From positions 1-55,347 of the forward strand of contig NZ_JADDJF010000021.1 of assembly GCF_017811755.1 (NCBI RefSeq): a stretch of 55,347 bases of DNA, given 5' to 3'. Origin of the DNA: Pararhodobacter sp. SW119. GTDB taxonomy: Bacteria > Pseudomonadota > Alphaproteobacteria > Rhodobacterales > Rhodobacteraceae. The position numbers were made by a program, and so were the translations under genes. The notes under the pieces were generated by a model. It did not search any database. It was not told the DNA's origin and worked only from the letters and a program-made list of their open reading frames with translations. Positions 29,683-36,844 of this stretch are shown here, one piece after another (the stretch's first letter is position 1; the number at the start of each line of letters is the position of its first letter).

Positions 29683-30456
29683 TCAGTCGGCGGCCATCAC
29701 CGTCAGGTCGCGCAGGACCACGTCGAGCCCGTCGATCTGCCAGGAATTGGTGATCGTCGCCTCCTCCAGCGACACCGTATGCAGCGCGCCGTTGGCGGCC
29801 AGCCAGGCGGTGTTCATGCCCTCGGCGTCGGTCACGATGTCAAACGCCACCGGCCCGTCGAACATCACCCCCAGATCGCCGACCAGGCTGTTGTCGCCGT
29901 CGTTCGGCGCGGTCTGGCGCAGCAGCGCGCCGCGCTCGGCGTCGATGTTGTACATCGCCGTCGATTCCGGCCGCCCGTGGGAATTGCTGTAGGCCGTGCC
30001 GCCGACCATCGGCATGCCCTCGGTGCCGTCGGTAAAGGTCAACTCGCCGTCGACCATCACCGCGCCGCTCGACAGGTTCACGCGGTGGTTGGTGGTCCCC
30101 GACATGAAGCGCAGCGCATCCGCCGCCGGGTTGATGTCGACGATCACCGCCGCGCCGTCCCTGATCTCCATCTCGGTGTCCATCGCCACGATCAGCGACC
30201 AGGCGCCGGTCTCGGGGTCGATCTCGACCACCTCGAAACTCTGCGTCACGCCGATCAGGCTGTCGGTCGCCGGACGGTAGTCGATGCCGTGAAGGCGCCC
30301 GTCATAGTCGACCTCGGTCATGCCGGTGACCATCCCCGTCTCCAGGTCGATCCTCACCAGCGTCCGGTCGCCAGCAAGGCCGATGGCGGTATCGGCGACG
30401 GCGGGCAGGGCGAAGGCGGTGGCCAGCGCGGCGGGAAGTGCGAATTTCGTCAGCAT
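29683..30456 (-). CDS. DUF4394 domain secreted protein
   Basis: This 257-aa exported protein has the signal peptide MLTKFALPAALATAFALPAVA. The rest is one DUF4394 domain with repeated beta-propeller-like strands (TAIGLAGDRTLVRIDLETG, GRLHGIDYRPATDSLIGV, ADALRFMSGTTNHRVN). The ATG at 30456 follows a good ribosome binding site (GGAG); another in-frame ATG at 30468 is possible. The gene is divergent from the ECF sigma gene and carries the same TGAAAC-N17-CGTCC promoter as the fasciclin gene on the other side of the sigma/anti-sigma pair. It is therefore a probable member of that sigma factor's regulon. The molecular role is unknown. Confidence 0.88.
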   Translation of the reverse strand: MLTKFALPAALATAFALPAVADTAIGLAGDRTLVRIDLETGMVTGMTEVDYDGRLHGIDYRPATDSLIGVTQSFEVVEIDPETGAWSLIVAMDTEMEIRDGAAVIVDINPAADALRFMSGTTNHRVNLSSGAVMVDGELTFTDGTEGMPMVGGTAYSNSHGRPESTAMYNIDAERGALLRQTAPNDGDNSLVGDLGVMFDGPVAFDIVTDAEGMNTAWLAANGALHTVSLEEATITNSWQIDGLDVVLRDLTVMAAD

Positions 30457-30504
30457 GGTTTTCTCCATCCGTTGCAGGGGCCCGTTCGGACCCGACCCCG
30501 GCAA

Positions 30505-30532
30505 GGACGGACCCCACGGCAGGGAAGTTTCA
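30505..30532 (-). promoter_or_regulatory. Probable ECF sigma-dependent promoter of the DUF4394 gene
   Basis: On the minus strand TGAAAC (30532-30527) is followed after 17 bp by CGTCC (30509-30505), 49 bp before the start codon. The same element at the same spacing stands upstream of the fasciclin gene. The -10 CGTC is typical of ECF sigma factors. Confidence 0.65.
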
Positions 30533-30597
30533 GCCCGCCGCTGACGTTTTCGTGATCGCATCCGCCGCGCCCCGCCCCCGCGCCCGCACGGCCTCGG

Positions 30598-30626
30598 TTG
30601 ACATCCCCGCGCCCTGCGGAAACTCT
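30598..30626 (+). promoter_or_regulatory. Probable housekeeping-type promoter of the sigma/anti-sigma operon
   Basis: A consensus -35 TTGACA (30598-30603) is followed after 17 bp by AACTCT (30621-30626), a weak -10. Its position argues against translation starting at the TTG that forms this same -35, and for the GTG at 30658. Confidence 0.45.
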
Positions 30627-30657
30627 GGTGCGGCAACAAGGCAGGCGCAGCCCCCCC

Positions 30658-31236
30658 GTGTCCGACGACACCTTGACCCGATCGCTGCAGAAGGTGGCCC
30701 GGCAGGACCGGCCCGCCTTCCGTCAGGTCTATTCGCTCAGCGCGGCGAAACTTGCCGGCGTCCTCACCCGTATGCTCCGCGACAGGGCCGAGGTCGAGGA
30801 TGCGCTTCAGGATGTCTACATCAAGGTCTGGCAGCGCGCCGCGCAGTTCGACGCCGCCCGCGGCGAGGCGATGGGCTGGCTCGTCGCCATCGCCCGCAAC
30901 GTCGCCCTCGACCGGCTGCGCACCCGGCCCGAATCGCGCGGCTTCTCGCATGTCTCGCCGCGCCCCGGCGCCGATGCCGACGCGCCCGACCCCACCGCCA
31001 GCCTGCCCGCCCAGGGCCCCAGCGCCGAGGGGCGCCTGATGGCCGGGGACCAGGCCCGCCGCATCGTCGACTGTTTCGACGAGCTGGAAACCGACCGCGC
31101 CGAGGCGGTGCGCGGCGCCTATCTGCAGGGCCTCAGCTATCAGGACCTCGCCCAGCGCCACGCCGTGCCGCTCAACACCATGCGCACCTGGTTGCGCCGC
31201 AGCCTCGCGCGCCTGAAGGAGTGTCTGGATGAGTGA
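30658..31236 (+). CDS. ECF-type RNA polymerase sigma factor
   Basis: This is a 192-aa sigma-70 family factor with only regions 2 and 4. Region 2 includes FRQVYSLSAAKLAGVLTRML, AEVEDALQDVYIKVWQ and GEAMGWLVAIARNVALDRLR. Region 4 is YLQGLSYQDLAQRHAVPLNTMRTWLRRSLARLKE. The start GTG 30658 (SDDTLTRSLQ) is preferred; the frame is open further 5', but that stretch holds a TTGACA promoter. It overlaps the anti-sigma gene by eight bases. It resembles the SigK/RskA type of ECF pair. The probable targets are the flanking DUF4394 and fasciclin genes. Confidence 0.92.
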   Translation: MSDDTLTRSLQKVARQDRPAFRQVYSLSAAKLAGVLTRMLRDRAEVEDALQDVYIKVWQRAAQFDAARGEAMGWLVAIARNVALDRLRTRPESRGFSHVSPRPGADADAPDPTASLPAQGPSAEGRLMAGDQARRIVDCFDELETDRAEAVRGAYLQGLSYQDLAQRHAVPLNTMRTWLRRSLARLKECLDE

Positions 31237-31918
31237 TCCGACACATCCCGACGATTTCGGCCCCGAGGAGCGTGACGAGCTTCTCGCCGCCGAATACGTC
31301 CTGGGCCTGCTGCCGGCCGAGGAACACCGCGCCGCCGGCGACCGGGTCGCGGTCGACGGCGCCTTCGCCGAACGCGTCCGCCAGTGGGAGGCGCGCCTGT
31401 CACCGCTCAACGCGGGGTTCGAGGAGGTGCCGATCCCCGACCTGCTGCCCCGGATCGAGGCGCGGCTCTTCCGCCAGACCGAGGCCTTCGCGCCGAAGCG
31501 GCGCTTCGCCTTCGGCTGGGGCGCGGGCACGCTGGCGGCGGCGGCGATGGCGGCGGTCGTGTTCCTGGCCGTCACGCTCTGGCCGCCGGGGCCGGCGCCG
31601 GTCGTCCTGCAGGCCGATCTGGCGGCCGAAGACGCGGAGCTGCGCTTCGCCGCGCGCTGGGACGGCGCCGCCGGCCAGCTGGAACTGACCCGCACCGCCG
31701 GCACCGCCGCGCCGGCAGGCCAGGACTACGAACTCTGGCTGATCGACGACAGCGGCGTGCCACGCTCGCTGGGGCTTCTGCGCGATCCGGTGACACAGCT
31801 TGCCGCGGTGCTGCAGGCCGGCCAGACGCTGGCCGTCAGCCTGGAGCCCGAAGGCGGCTCGCCCGGCGACGCGCCGACCGGCCCGGTGCTGGCCGCCGCG
31901 CCGCTGGATGACGCCTGA
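31229..31918 (+). CDS. Anti-sigma factor, RskA family
   Basis: This is a 229-aa membrane-spanning regulator that holds the adjacent sigma factor inactive. The cytoplasmic N-terminal part (1 to about 90, ELLAAEYVLGLLPAEEHRAA) is the sigma-binding region. One transmembrane helix lies at about 97-118 (WGAGTLAAAAMAAVVFLAVTLW). The periplasmic RskA domain follows, with YELWLIDDSGVPRSLGLL and AVSLEPEGGSPGDAPTGPVLA. No zinc-binding HxxxCxxC motif is seen, as in RskA. The start overlaps the sigma gene, showing translational coupling. Regulated proteolysis of the periplasmic part is the usual release mechanism in this family. Confidence 0.92.
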   Translation: MSDPTHPDDFGPEERDELLAAEYVLGLLPAEEHRAAGDRVAVDGAFAERVRQWEARLSPLNAGFEEVPIPDLLPRIEARLFRQTEAFAPKRRFAFGWGAGTLAAAAMAAVVFLAVTLWPPGPAPVVLQADLAAEDAELRFAARWDGAAGQLELTRTAGTAAPAGQDYELWLIDDSGVPRSLGLLRDPVTQLAAVLQAGQTLAVSLEPEGGSPGDAPTGPVLAAAPLDDA

Positions 31919-31957
31919 GGCGATAACGCCCTCGTGATCGCCCGATCTCGGCCCGCC

Positions 31958-31985
31958 TGAAACTTTCCGCCTCTTCCCTCCGTCC
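31958..31985 (+). promoter_or_regulatory. Probable ECF sigma-dependent promoter of the fasciclin gene
   Basis: TGAAAC (31958-31963) is followed after 17 bp by CGTCC (31981-31985). The two matches, TGAAACTT and TCCGTCC, are spaced exactly as at the DUF4394 promoter. The leader to the fasciclin ATG is long (about 168 bp). Confidence 0.65.
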
Positions 31986-32153
31986 CTCGATCATGGGCCG
32001 CGCACTGCGTCCCGCAACCAAGGACGGAGAGATCCCATGCCGCCCAGCCGCGCCGCGCAAAGCCCCCACCTGCGCCGCCCCGGTCCCGGCGTGGCATCGC
32101 CCCGGCCATCCCCGCCCGCGCCACCAAGGCTGCGGCACAACTCGGAGGCTCTA

Positions 32154-32705
32154 ATGTTCACTAAAACCCGAATTTCTATTCTCGCCCTCGCCCTCGGCCT
32201 GTCCCCGGCGCTGGCGATGGAAAACCCGATGGTCGGCGGCGCGGCGATGTTCGCCGATCGCAACATCGTCGAGAACGCCGTCAACTCGGCCGACCACACC
32301 ACCCTGGTCGCCGCCGTGCAGGCCGCCGACCTGGTCGAGGCGCTGCAGGGCGACGGCCCGCTGACCGTCTTCGCCCCGGTCAACGCCGCGTTCGTGGCGC
32401 TGCCGGCGGGCACCGTCGAGACCCTGCTGCAGCCGGAAAACAAGCCGATGCTGCAGCGCATCCTCACCTCGCATGTGGTCGCCGGAAACCTGAGCGGGGC
32501 CGAGATCATGCGCCGCGCCCGCGCCAATGGCGACGGCTTCTTCCACATGCAGACGCTTTCCGGCGCGCCGCTCAGCGCGCAGGTCCGGGGCGGCAGCCTC
32601 TGGATCTACGACCAGTCAGGGAATGCCGGGCGGGTCACGATCAGCGATGTTAACCAGTCCAACGGCGTGATCCACGTCGTTGATAGCGTACTCCTTCCGC
32701 GCTGA
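32154..32705 (+). CDS. Fasciclin (FAS1) domain secreted protein
   Basis: This 183-aa exported protein has the signal peptide MFTKTRISILALALGLSPALA, then one FAS1 domain: NIVENAVNSADHTTLVAAVQAA, the H1 motif LTVFAPVNAAFVALPAGT, ILTSHVVAG and the H2-like VIHVVDSVLLP. FAS1 proteins mediate adhesion or surface interactions. The ATG at 32154 has a strong site (CGGAGG). An in-frame ATG at 32037 also has a GGAG site but would bury the signal peptide behind 39 Pro/Arg-rich residues. Mycobacterial SigK/RskA controls FAS1 proteins, which makes control by the adjacent sigma pair plausible. Confidence 0.92.
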   Translation: MFTKTRISILALALGLSPALAMENPMVGGAAMFADRNIVENAVNSADHTTLVAAVQAADLVEALQGDGPLTVFAPVNAAFVALPAGTVETLLQPENKPMLQRILTSHVVAGNLSGAEIMRRARANGDGFFHMQTLSGAPLSAQVRGGSLWIYDQSGNAGRVTISDVNQSNGVIHVVDSVLLPR

Positions 32706-32719
32706 TCGCCCCCGGCGGG

Positions 32720-32747
32720 CCAGCCGGGCGCCCCCGCGCCCGGCTGG
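32720..32747 (+). terminator. Strong terminator hairpin after the fasciclin gene
   Basis: A perfect 12-bp stem, CCAGCCGGGCGC (32720-32731) with GCGCCCGGCTGG (32736-32747), encloses a CCCC loop and is followed by TCTTGTCATT. It lies 15 bp after the fasciclin stop. Confidence 0.8.
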
Positions 32748-32773
32748 TCTTGTCATTCCGGCCCGCCCCCTGG

Positions 32774-32789
32774 TTTCCCCGCGGGGAAA
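32774..32789. repeat. Palindrome copy 1 (TTTCCCCGCGGGGAAA), candidate ParB-like binding site
   Basis: This is a perfect 16-bp palindrome in the gap between the fasciclin terminator and the DUF1801 gene end. Identical cores occur at 33305-33320 and 34422-34437, bracketing the ParB-like gene. Confidence 0.65.
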
Positions 32790-32810
32790 TCGCAATAGCC
32801 GGGCGGTCGG

Positions 32811-33203
32811 CTAGACCAACCGCTCCAGCCGGCCCTTGCGCTTCACGATGTTCTTGTAGTCCCACTGGATGCCGCGCGCTTCCTGCAGCCATGCCTGCAG
32901 GCGGTCGCTGTCGATCTCGGTGGGGGACGTGTACCGAACCTCCGCCGCCTTGAACTTGCCCTCGGGCGCCAGTCCCGGCGTCTGGAAGGACTGCCCGCTC
33001 CAGAACAGCAGGCGAATGCAGGACTTCAGCTTGCTGTAGCCGACGATCGGGTTGCCCGCCAGAAACCAGACCGGATGGGCGTGCCAGATCTTGCTTTCCG
33101 CCTCGGGCAGGGCGCGGTCGATCTGCTGGCGCAGCACCTCGCAGATGCGCCGGTCCTCCGGCGTTTGAGAGGCGTTGAAGTCGTCGATGTTGTCGCCGGT
33201 CAT
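32811..33203 (-). CDS. DUF1801 domain protein
   Basis: This 130-aa soluble protein has the DUF1801 (YdhG/frataxin-like fold) domain: FNASQTPEDRRICEVLRQQIDRALPEAESKIWHAHPVWFLAG, then GYSKLKSCIRLLFWSGQSF. Some family members are discussed as iron chaperones or DNA-context proteins, but the function here is unknown. The gene lies between two copies of the 16-bp palindrome and downstream of the ParB-like gene on the same strand (125 bp). Confidence 0.85.
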   Translation of the reverse strand: MTGDNIDDFNASQTPEDRRICEVLRQQIDRALPEAESKIWHAHPVWFLAGNPIVGYSKLKSCIRLLFWSGQSFQTPGLAPEGKFKAAEVRYTSPTEIDSDRLQAWLQEARGIQWDYKNIVKRKGRLERLV

Positions 33204-33302
33204 GCGGCGATCCTAGCACGCCGGGCGGTTTCCCAGAAGCCACCACCCCCGGAAACGGCAAAGCGCGGCGAGCCCGCCGCGCTGCAATCGTTAACAACCC
33301 GT

Positions 33303-33322
33303 GATTTCCCCGCGGGGAAATC
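33303..33322. repeat. Palindrome copy 2 (20-bp version), just after the ParB-like stop
   Basis: GATTTCCCCGCGGGGAAATC is a perfect 20-bp palindrome, the longest of the three copies. It begins seven bases beyond the ParB-like stop codon. It has no loop and no T-tract, so it is a better protein-binding site than a terminator. Confidence 0.7.
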
Positions 33323-33328
33323 GGCGCC

Positions 33329-34294
33329 TCAGCGCGCGTGGTCCAGCGCGTCCATGAAGGCCGCGACGGCGGCGCGCAGGCGGGCGCGGTCGGTTGTTGT
33401 CAGGTCGCGCGCCAGGTGCAGTTCGACCCGGCCGGGGGTGGCGATCACTTCCACCGCCTCGCCGTCGCGCATCAGGTGCAGGCGGGTCCGGGCGCGCGGG
33501 GCCGCCGGGCGGCCGCGACCGGGTTTCGGCGCAAGAGCCACCGCGCCGCCTTCGCTCCCGTCGGCGAACTGGCGCAGGATCGACAGTTCCTGCTCGGGGC
33601 TGCGGCCCGGGGCTTCCTGCAGCGCGCGCGACAGCCGCGGCATCAGGTCCGGCCGTTCGTCCAGCCGGTTCGCCAGCGACATGCCCAGCGCGCGGGGGAT
33701 CGCCTCGGGGTGTTCGAGGTGCTTGTCGAAGCGCGACAGCAGCCAGGCGAAACGGCGGATATAGCTGCGCTTCTGCGCACCCGCCGAGGCGAAGAGCAGG
33801 TTCACCGCGTCGTCCAGATCGATATCCTCGCCGCTCAGTTCGGCCTGATCGACATAGCCGCGCGCCAGGTTCGCCATCTCGGCGAAGGATATGTCCTTGC
33901 GCACCATGTTCTCGTCGACCATCTGCCGGTAGAGCACCGCCAAGGCCGCGCCGCCCGGCATCAGCCGGGCGGGGATGCGGGCAAAGCGCGCCTCGCCGGT
34001 TTCGGCCAGAAGCGCGCGAAACGCGCTGAGCCGCCGCCAGCCCTGCACTAGTTCATACCGCTGCTGCGCGATCGCCTGCACCCGGATCGGGTTCGACAGC
34101 CCCAGATCGCGGATCGAGGCCTTCAGATCGCCCAGATCGTCATCCAGCCGCCGGGCGCGGTCGCGCAGAAGCAGGCCGATCTGCACCGCGTCCAGCGGGA
34201 TCATGTCGACCACCGTCACCGCCTCGGCGCCCGGCGGGGGGTCCGGCTGCGGGGCGGCGGGCGGGTTGGTGTCGAAAGAGGGGTCGAAGGTCAT
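33329..34294 (-). CDS. ParB/RepB-like DNA-binding protein
   Basis: This 321-aa protein has a ParB N-terminal domain at about 28-145: VDMIPLDAVQIG, LSNPIRVQ, then GWRRLSAFRAL (box I, with GWRR at 85-88 where GERR is usual) and ENMVRKDISFAEMANLARGY (box II, 128-147). A central helix-turn-helix region (about 165-215) and a basic Pro/Arg-rich linker lead to a C-terminal part (residues 270-321). No parA or replication gene is nearby, so this is an orphan ParB-like protein rather than a plasmid partition operon. Three identical palindromes around the gene are likely binding sites, suggesting autoregulation or a centromere-like cluster. Confidence 0.85.
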   Translation of the reverse strand: MTFDPSFDTNPPAAPQPDPPPGAEAVTVVDMIPLDAVQIGLLLRDRARRLDDDLGDLKASIRDLGLSNPIRVQAIAQQRYELVQGWRRLSAFRALLAETGEARFARIPARLMPGGAALAVLYRQMVDENMVRKDISFAEMANLARGYVDQAELSGEDIDLDDAVNLLFASAGAQKRSYIRRFAWLLSRFDKHLEHPEAIPRALGMSLANRLDERPDLMPRLSRALQEAPGRSPEQELSILRQFADGSEGGAVALAPKPGRGRPAAPRARTRLHLMRDGEAVEVIATPGRVELHLARDLTTTDRARLRAAVAAFMDALDHAR

Positions 34295-34420
34295 CGCGCG
34301 GTCATCCTGTGCGGTTCAAGCCGGGGGCGACCCTAGGGCGGGAACCTTGCCGAAGACCTCGGACAACGTGCGCTCAGGCGGGGGTTGGCGCGCCGGGGCG
34401 TGGAAGGCCGGCTGCGCGGC

Positions 34421-34438
34421 ATTTCCCCGCGGGGAAAT
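34421..34438. repeat. Palindrome copy 3 (18-bp version), upstream of the ParB-like gene
   Basis: ATTTCCCCGCGGGGAAAT lies 127 bp upstream of the ParB-like start and 36 bp after the 2-hydroxyacid dehydrogenase stop. This position suits autoregulation. Confidence 0.7.
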
Positions 34439-34473
34439 CGGGCCTTGGCCGATCCCCCGTGATGGGCTTGGGG

Positions 34474-35412
34474 TCAGGCGTTGACGGGGGTGACGGCGGG
34501 GCGGCCGGCGAGCATTTCGTGCAGGTTCTTGCGCTGCAGCACACCCATGTCGTTGCGGGTTTCCACCGTGGCGGTGCCGATATGCGGCAGCGGCAGGACG
34601 TTCTTCATCGACGCCAGGCGCGGGTCGACATGCGGTTCGTTGAGGAACACGTCGAGCGCGGCGGCGCGGATCACGCCGCCTTCCAGCGCGGCGATCAGCG
34701 CCTCCTCGTCCACGACGCTGCCGCGCGAGATGTTGACGAAGATCCCGTCCGGCCCCAGCGCGCGCAGCATCTCGGCGGTGACCAGCTTTTCGGTCTCGCG
34801 CCCGCCGGGGACGGCGACGATCAGGTCGTCGACGGCTTCGGCCAGCGCCATCGGGTCGTCGTGGTACGTCCAGCCCGGCGTGTCGCGGGGGCTGCGGGCG
34901 AAATAGTCGATGCGGCACTTGAAGGCGACCAGCCGGTCCGCGATCTCGCGCCCGATGCGCCCGAGGCCGAGGATGCCGACGCGCCGGCCCGAGACCTTGT
35001 GCGCCAAGGGCGGGCCCGAGCGCGCCCAGCTGCCGCTGCGCACGGCGTTGATGCCGGCTTCCATCTCGCGGCCGGCGGCGATCCACATGCCGACGGTCAG
35101 GTCGGCGACATCGTCGCTGAGCACGTCGGGCGTGTTGGTCACCACGATGCCGCGTTCGGTGGCGGAATCGACGTCGATGGAATCGTAACCGACCCCGTAT
35201 TTCGCGATAAGTCGAAGATTTGGCAGCAGGTCCATCATCTCGCCGGTGAACTGCAGGTGCCCCTTGTAGGCGACGCCGAGGATTTTCGCGCGGGTGGCTT
35301 CGCCGAGGGGCGGCAGCTGCTTCAGCGAGCGAATGGCGAGCGCGTCGAGTTCCGCGCTCAGCGCGGCCTCGTCCATGCCGTGATACGTGCCGATGGCCAT
35401 GATCTGCGTCAT
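34474..35412 (-). CDS. D-isomer-specific 2-hydroxyacid dehydrogenase
   Basis: This is a 312-aa NAD(P)-dependent reductase/dehydrogenase interconverting 2-oxo and D-2-hydroxy acids. The Rossmann motif is GRRVGILGLGRIGREIA (about residues 145-161). The catalytic Arg/Glu/His system is visible as VNISRGSVVDEEALI, LDVFLNEPHVDP and LPHIGTATVETR. It is the fifth and last gene of the minus-strand operon that begins with the TPP-dependent enzyme. Glyoxylate, hydroxypyruvate or a sugar-derived 2-oxoacid are candidate substrates, inferred from the context. Confidence 0.93.
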   Translation of the reverse strand: MTQIMAIGTYHGMDEAALSAELDALAIRSLKQLPPLGEATRAKILGVAYKGHLQFTGEMMDLLPNLRLIAKYGVGYDSIDVDSATERGIVVTNTPDVLSDDVADLTVGMWIAAGREMEAGINAVRSGSWARSGPPLAHKVSGRRVGILGLGRIGREIADRLVAFKCRIDYFARSPRDTPGWTYHDDPMALAEAVDDLIVAVPGGRETEKLVTAEMLRALGPDGIFVNISRGSVVDEEALIAALEGGVIRAAALDVFLNEPHVDPRLASMKNVLPLPHIGTATVETRNDMGVLQRKNLHEMLAGRPAVTPVNA

Positions 35413-35433
35413 CTGGGGTCCTTTCGGTGCGCC

Positions 35434-36186
35434 TCAGCCGCGGCCGACGAAGGGCATGTTGGTGGCCATGACGGTGACGAACTGCACGTTCGCGCCGTCG
35501 GGCAGGGTGGCCATGTGGTAGACGGTGTCGGCGACGGTGGCGACATCCATCATCGCCTCGGCGCGGATGGAGCCGTCGGCCTGCGTCACGCCACGGGCCA
35601 TGCGTTCGGCCATCTCGGTCACGGCGTTGCCGATGTCGATCTGCCCGCAGGCGATGCCAAAGGGGCGCCCGTCGAGCGAGACGGTCTTGGTGATCCCGGT
35701 CACCGCGTGTTTCGAGGCGGTGTAGGCGATGGAGCCGGGGCGCGGCGCATGGGCCGAGATCGAGCCGTTGTTGATGATCCGCCCGCCCTGCGGGTCCTGC
35801 GCGCGCATCTGCGCGAAGGCGGCGCGCGCGCAGTTGAAGACGCCGTTGACGTTGACATCGATCACCGCCCGAAACCCCTCGGGGTCGATCAGGTCGGGGG
35901 TGTCGGCGCCGAGGTTGCGACCGGCGTTGTTGAAGACCACGTCGATCCGGCCCCAGGTGGTGGCGGCCTTGGCAAAGGCCGCGTCGACGGCGGCGGCATC
36001 GGTCACGTCGCAGGGCAGGACGAGCGCGAGGTCCGACCCGCCGGCGGTTTCGGCCAGCGCGTCGGCGCGCCGGCCGACAAGGCCCACGCGCCAGCCGGCG
36101 TCAAGGAAACGCCGGGCGGTGGCGCGGCCGATGCCGCTTCCGGCGCCGGTGATGAGGATGGTTTGCGGCATGGGTTGCGCGCTCAT
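35434..36186 (-). CDS. SDR family NAD(P)-dependent oxidoreductase
   Basis: This is a 250-aa classical short-chain dehydrogenase. The cofactor motif is TGAGSGIGRATARRFLDAG (about 13-31), then NNAGRN, the catalytic Ser in NNGSISAHAP and the active-site YTASKHAV (Tyr and Lys). Glyceraldehyde, 3-hydroxyacid or similar small polar substrates are typical of near relatives, but specificity is not visible. The start overlaps the GST stop by four bases (ATGA), and it is 21 bp from the 2-hydroxyacid dehydrogenase. Confidence 0.93.
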   Translation of the reverse strand: MSAQPMPQTILITGAGSGIGRATARRFLDAGWRVGLVGRRADALAETAGGSDLALVLPCDVTDAAAVDAAFAKAATTWGRIDVVFNNAGRNLGADTPDLIDPEGFRAVIDVNVNGVFNCARAAFAQMRAQDPQGGRIINNGSISAHAPRPGSIAYTASKHAVTGITKTVSLDGRPFGIACGQIDIGNAVTEMAERMARGVTQADGSIRAEAMMDVATVADTVYHMATLPDGANVQFVTVMATNMPFVGRG

Positions 36187-36815
36187 TCGGGCATCGGGAT
36201 CGGGCCGGCATCCGCCGGGACCTGATAGCCGCGCTGCACCGCCGGGCGGTCGGCGAGTTCACGGTACCAGCGCAGGACGTTGGGAAATTCGCGCAGGTCG
36301 ACCTCGTGCCAGTCGTGGCGGGCGATCCAGGGAAAGCAGGCCATGTCGGCGATGGAATAGTCGGGGCCGAGGTAGTGCGAGTCGGTCAGGTGGCGGTCCA
36401 TGACTCCGTAGAGGCGCTGGGTTTCCTTGGCGAAGCGTTCCTCGGCCGGTTGCGACAGGCCCTTGTTGTTGCGCAGGAAGAAATGCGCCTGCCCCAGCAT
36501 CGGGCCGAGGCCGCCCATCTGCCACATCAGCCACTGCATGACCTGCGCGCGTGGCGCCGTCTCGGTCGGCAGGAAGCGGCCGGTGCGTTCGGCGAGGTAA
36601 ACCATGATCGCGCCGGATTCGAAGATCGAGAGGTCGGTGTCGTGGTCGACGATGGCGGGGATCTTGTTGTTGGGCGAGATCTTCAGGAAGTCGGGGGCGT
36701 TCTGTTCGCCCTTGCCGATATGGATCGGGATGGCCTTGTAGGGCAGCTCCAGTTCCTCGAGCATGATCGAGACCTTGCGGCCGTTGGGCGTGGTCCAGGT
36801 GTAGAGGTCGATCAT
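36183..36815 (-). CDS. Glutathione S-transferase family protein (Nu-class-like)
   Basis: This 210-aa GST has the N-terminal thioredoxin domain DLYTWTTPNGRKVSIMLEELELPY, whose TPNGRK motif is typical of the Nu class (YfcG/YghU, disulfide-bond reductase type). The GSH-site motif is NNKIPAIVDHD with FESGAIMVYLAE. The helical C-terminal domain has YSIADMACFPWIARH. The ATG at 36815 gives the family start. It lies 29 bp after the flavin dehydrogenase stop and overlaps the SDR start. Inferred role: protection from reactive aldehydes or thiol adducts made by the pathway. Confidence 0.92.
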   Translation of the reverse strand: MIDLYTWTTPNGRKVSIMLEELELPYKAIPIHIGKGEQNAPDFLKISPNNKIPAIVDHDTDLSIFESGAIMVYLAERTGRFLPTETAPRAQVMQWLMWQMGGLGPMLGQAHFFLRNNKGLSQPAEERFAKETQRLYGVMDRHLTDSHYLGPDYSIADMACFPWIARHDWHEVDLREFPNVLRWYRELADRPAVQRGYQVPADAGPIPMPE

Positions 36816-36844
36816 TCGCGTCTCCTTCGGGGTCAGCGCCGGGG

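Noticed and set aside
30598-30657. TTG start giving a 20-residue longer sigma factor
   Set aside because: The TTG is part of a TTGACA -35 element with a 17-bp spacer, and the added residues do not resemble region 2; GTG 30658 is preferred.
33303-33322. Palindrome after the ParB-like gene as a terminator
   Set aside because: It has no loop and no T-tract, and identical copies occur upstream of the gene and beyond DUF1801, which fits protein binding better.
33329-34294. Plasmid origin or partition locus
   Set aside because: No parA, repA/B/C or dnaA-like replication gene is present near the ParB-like gene.
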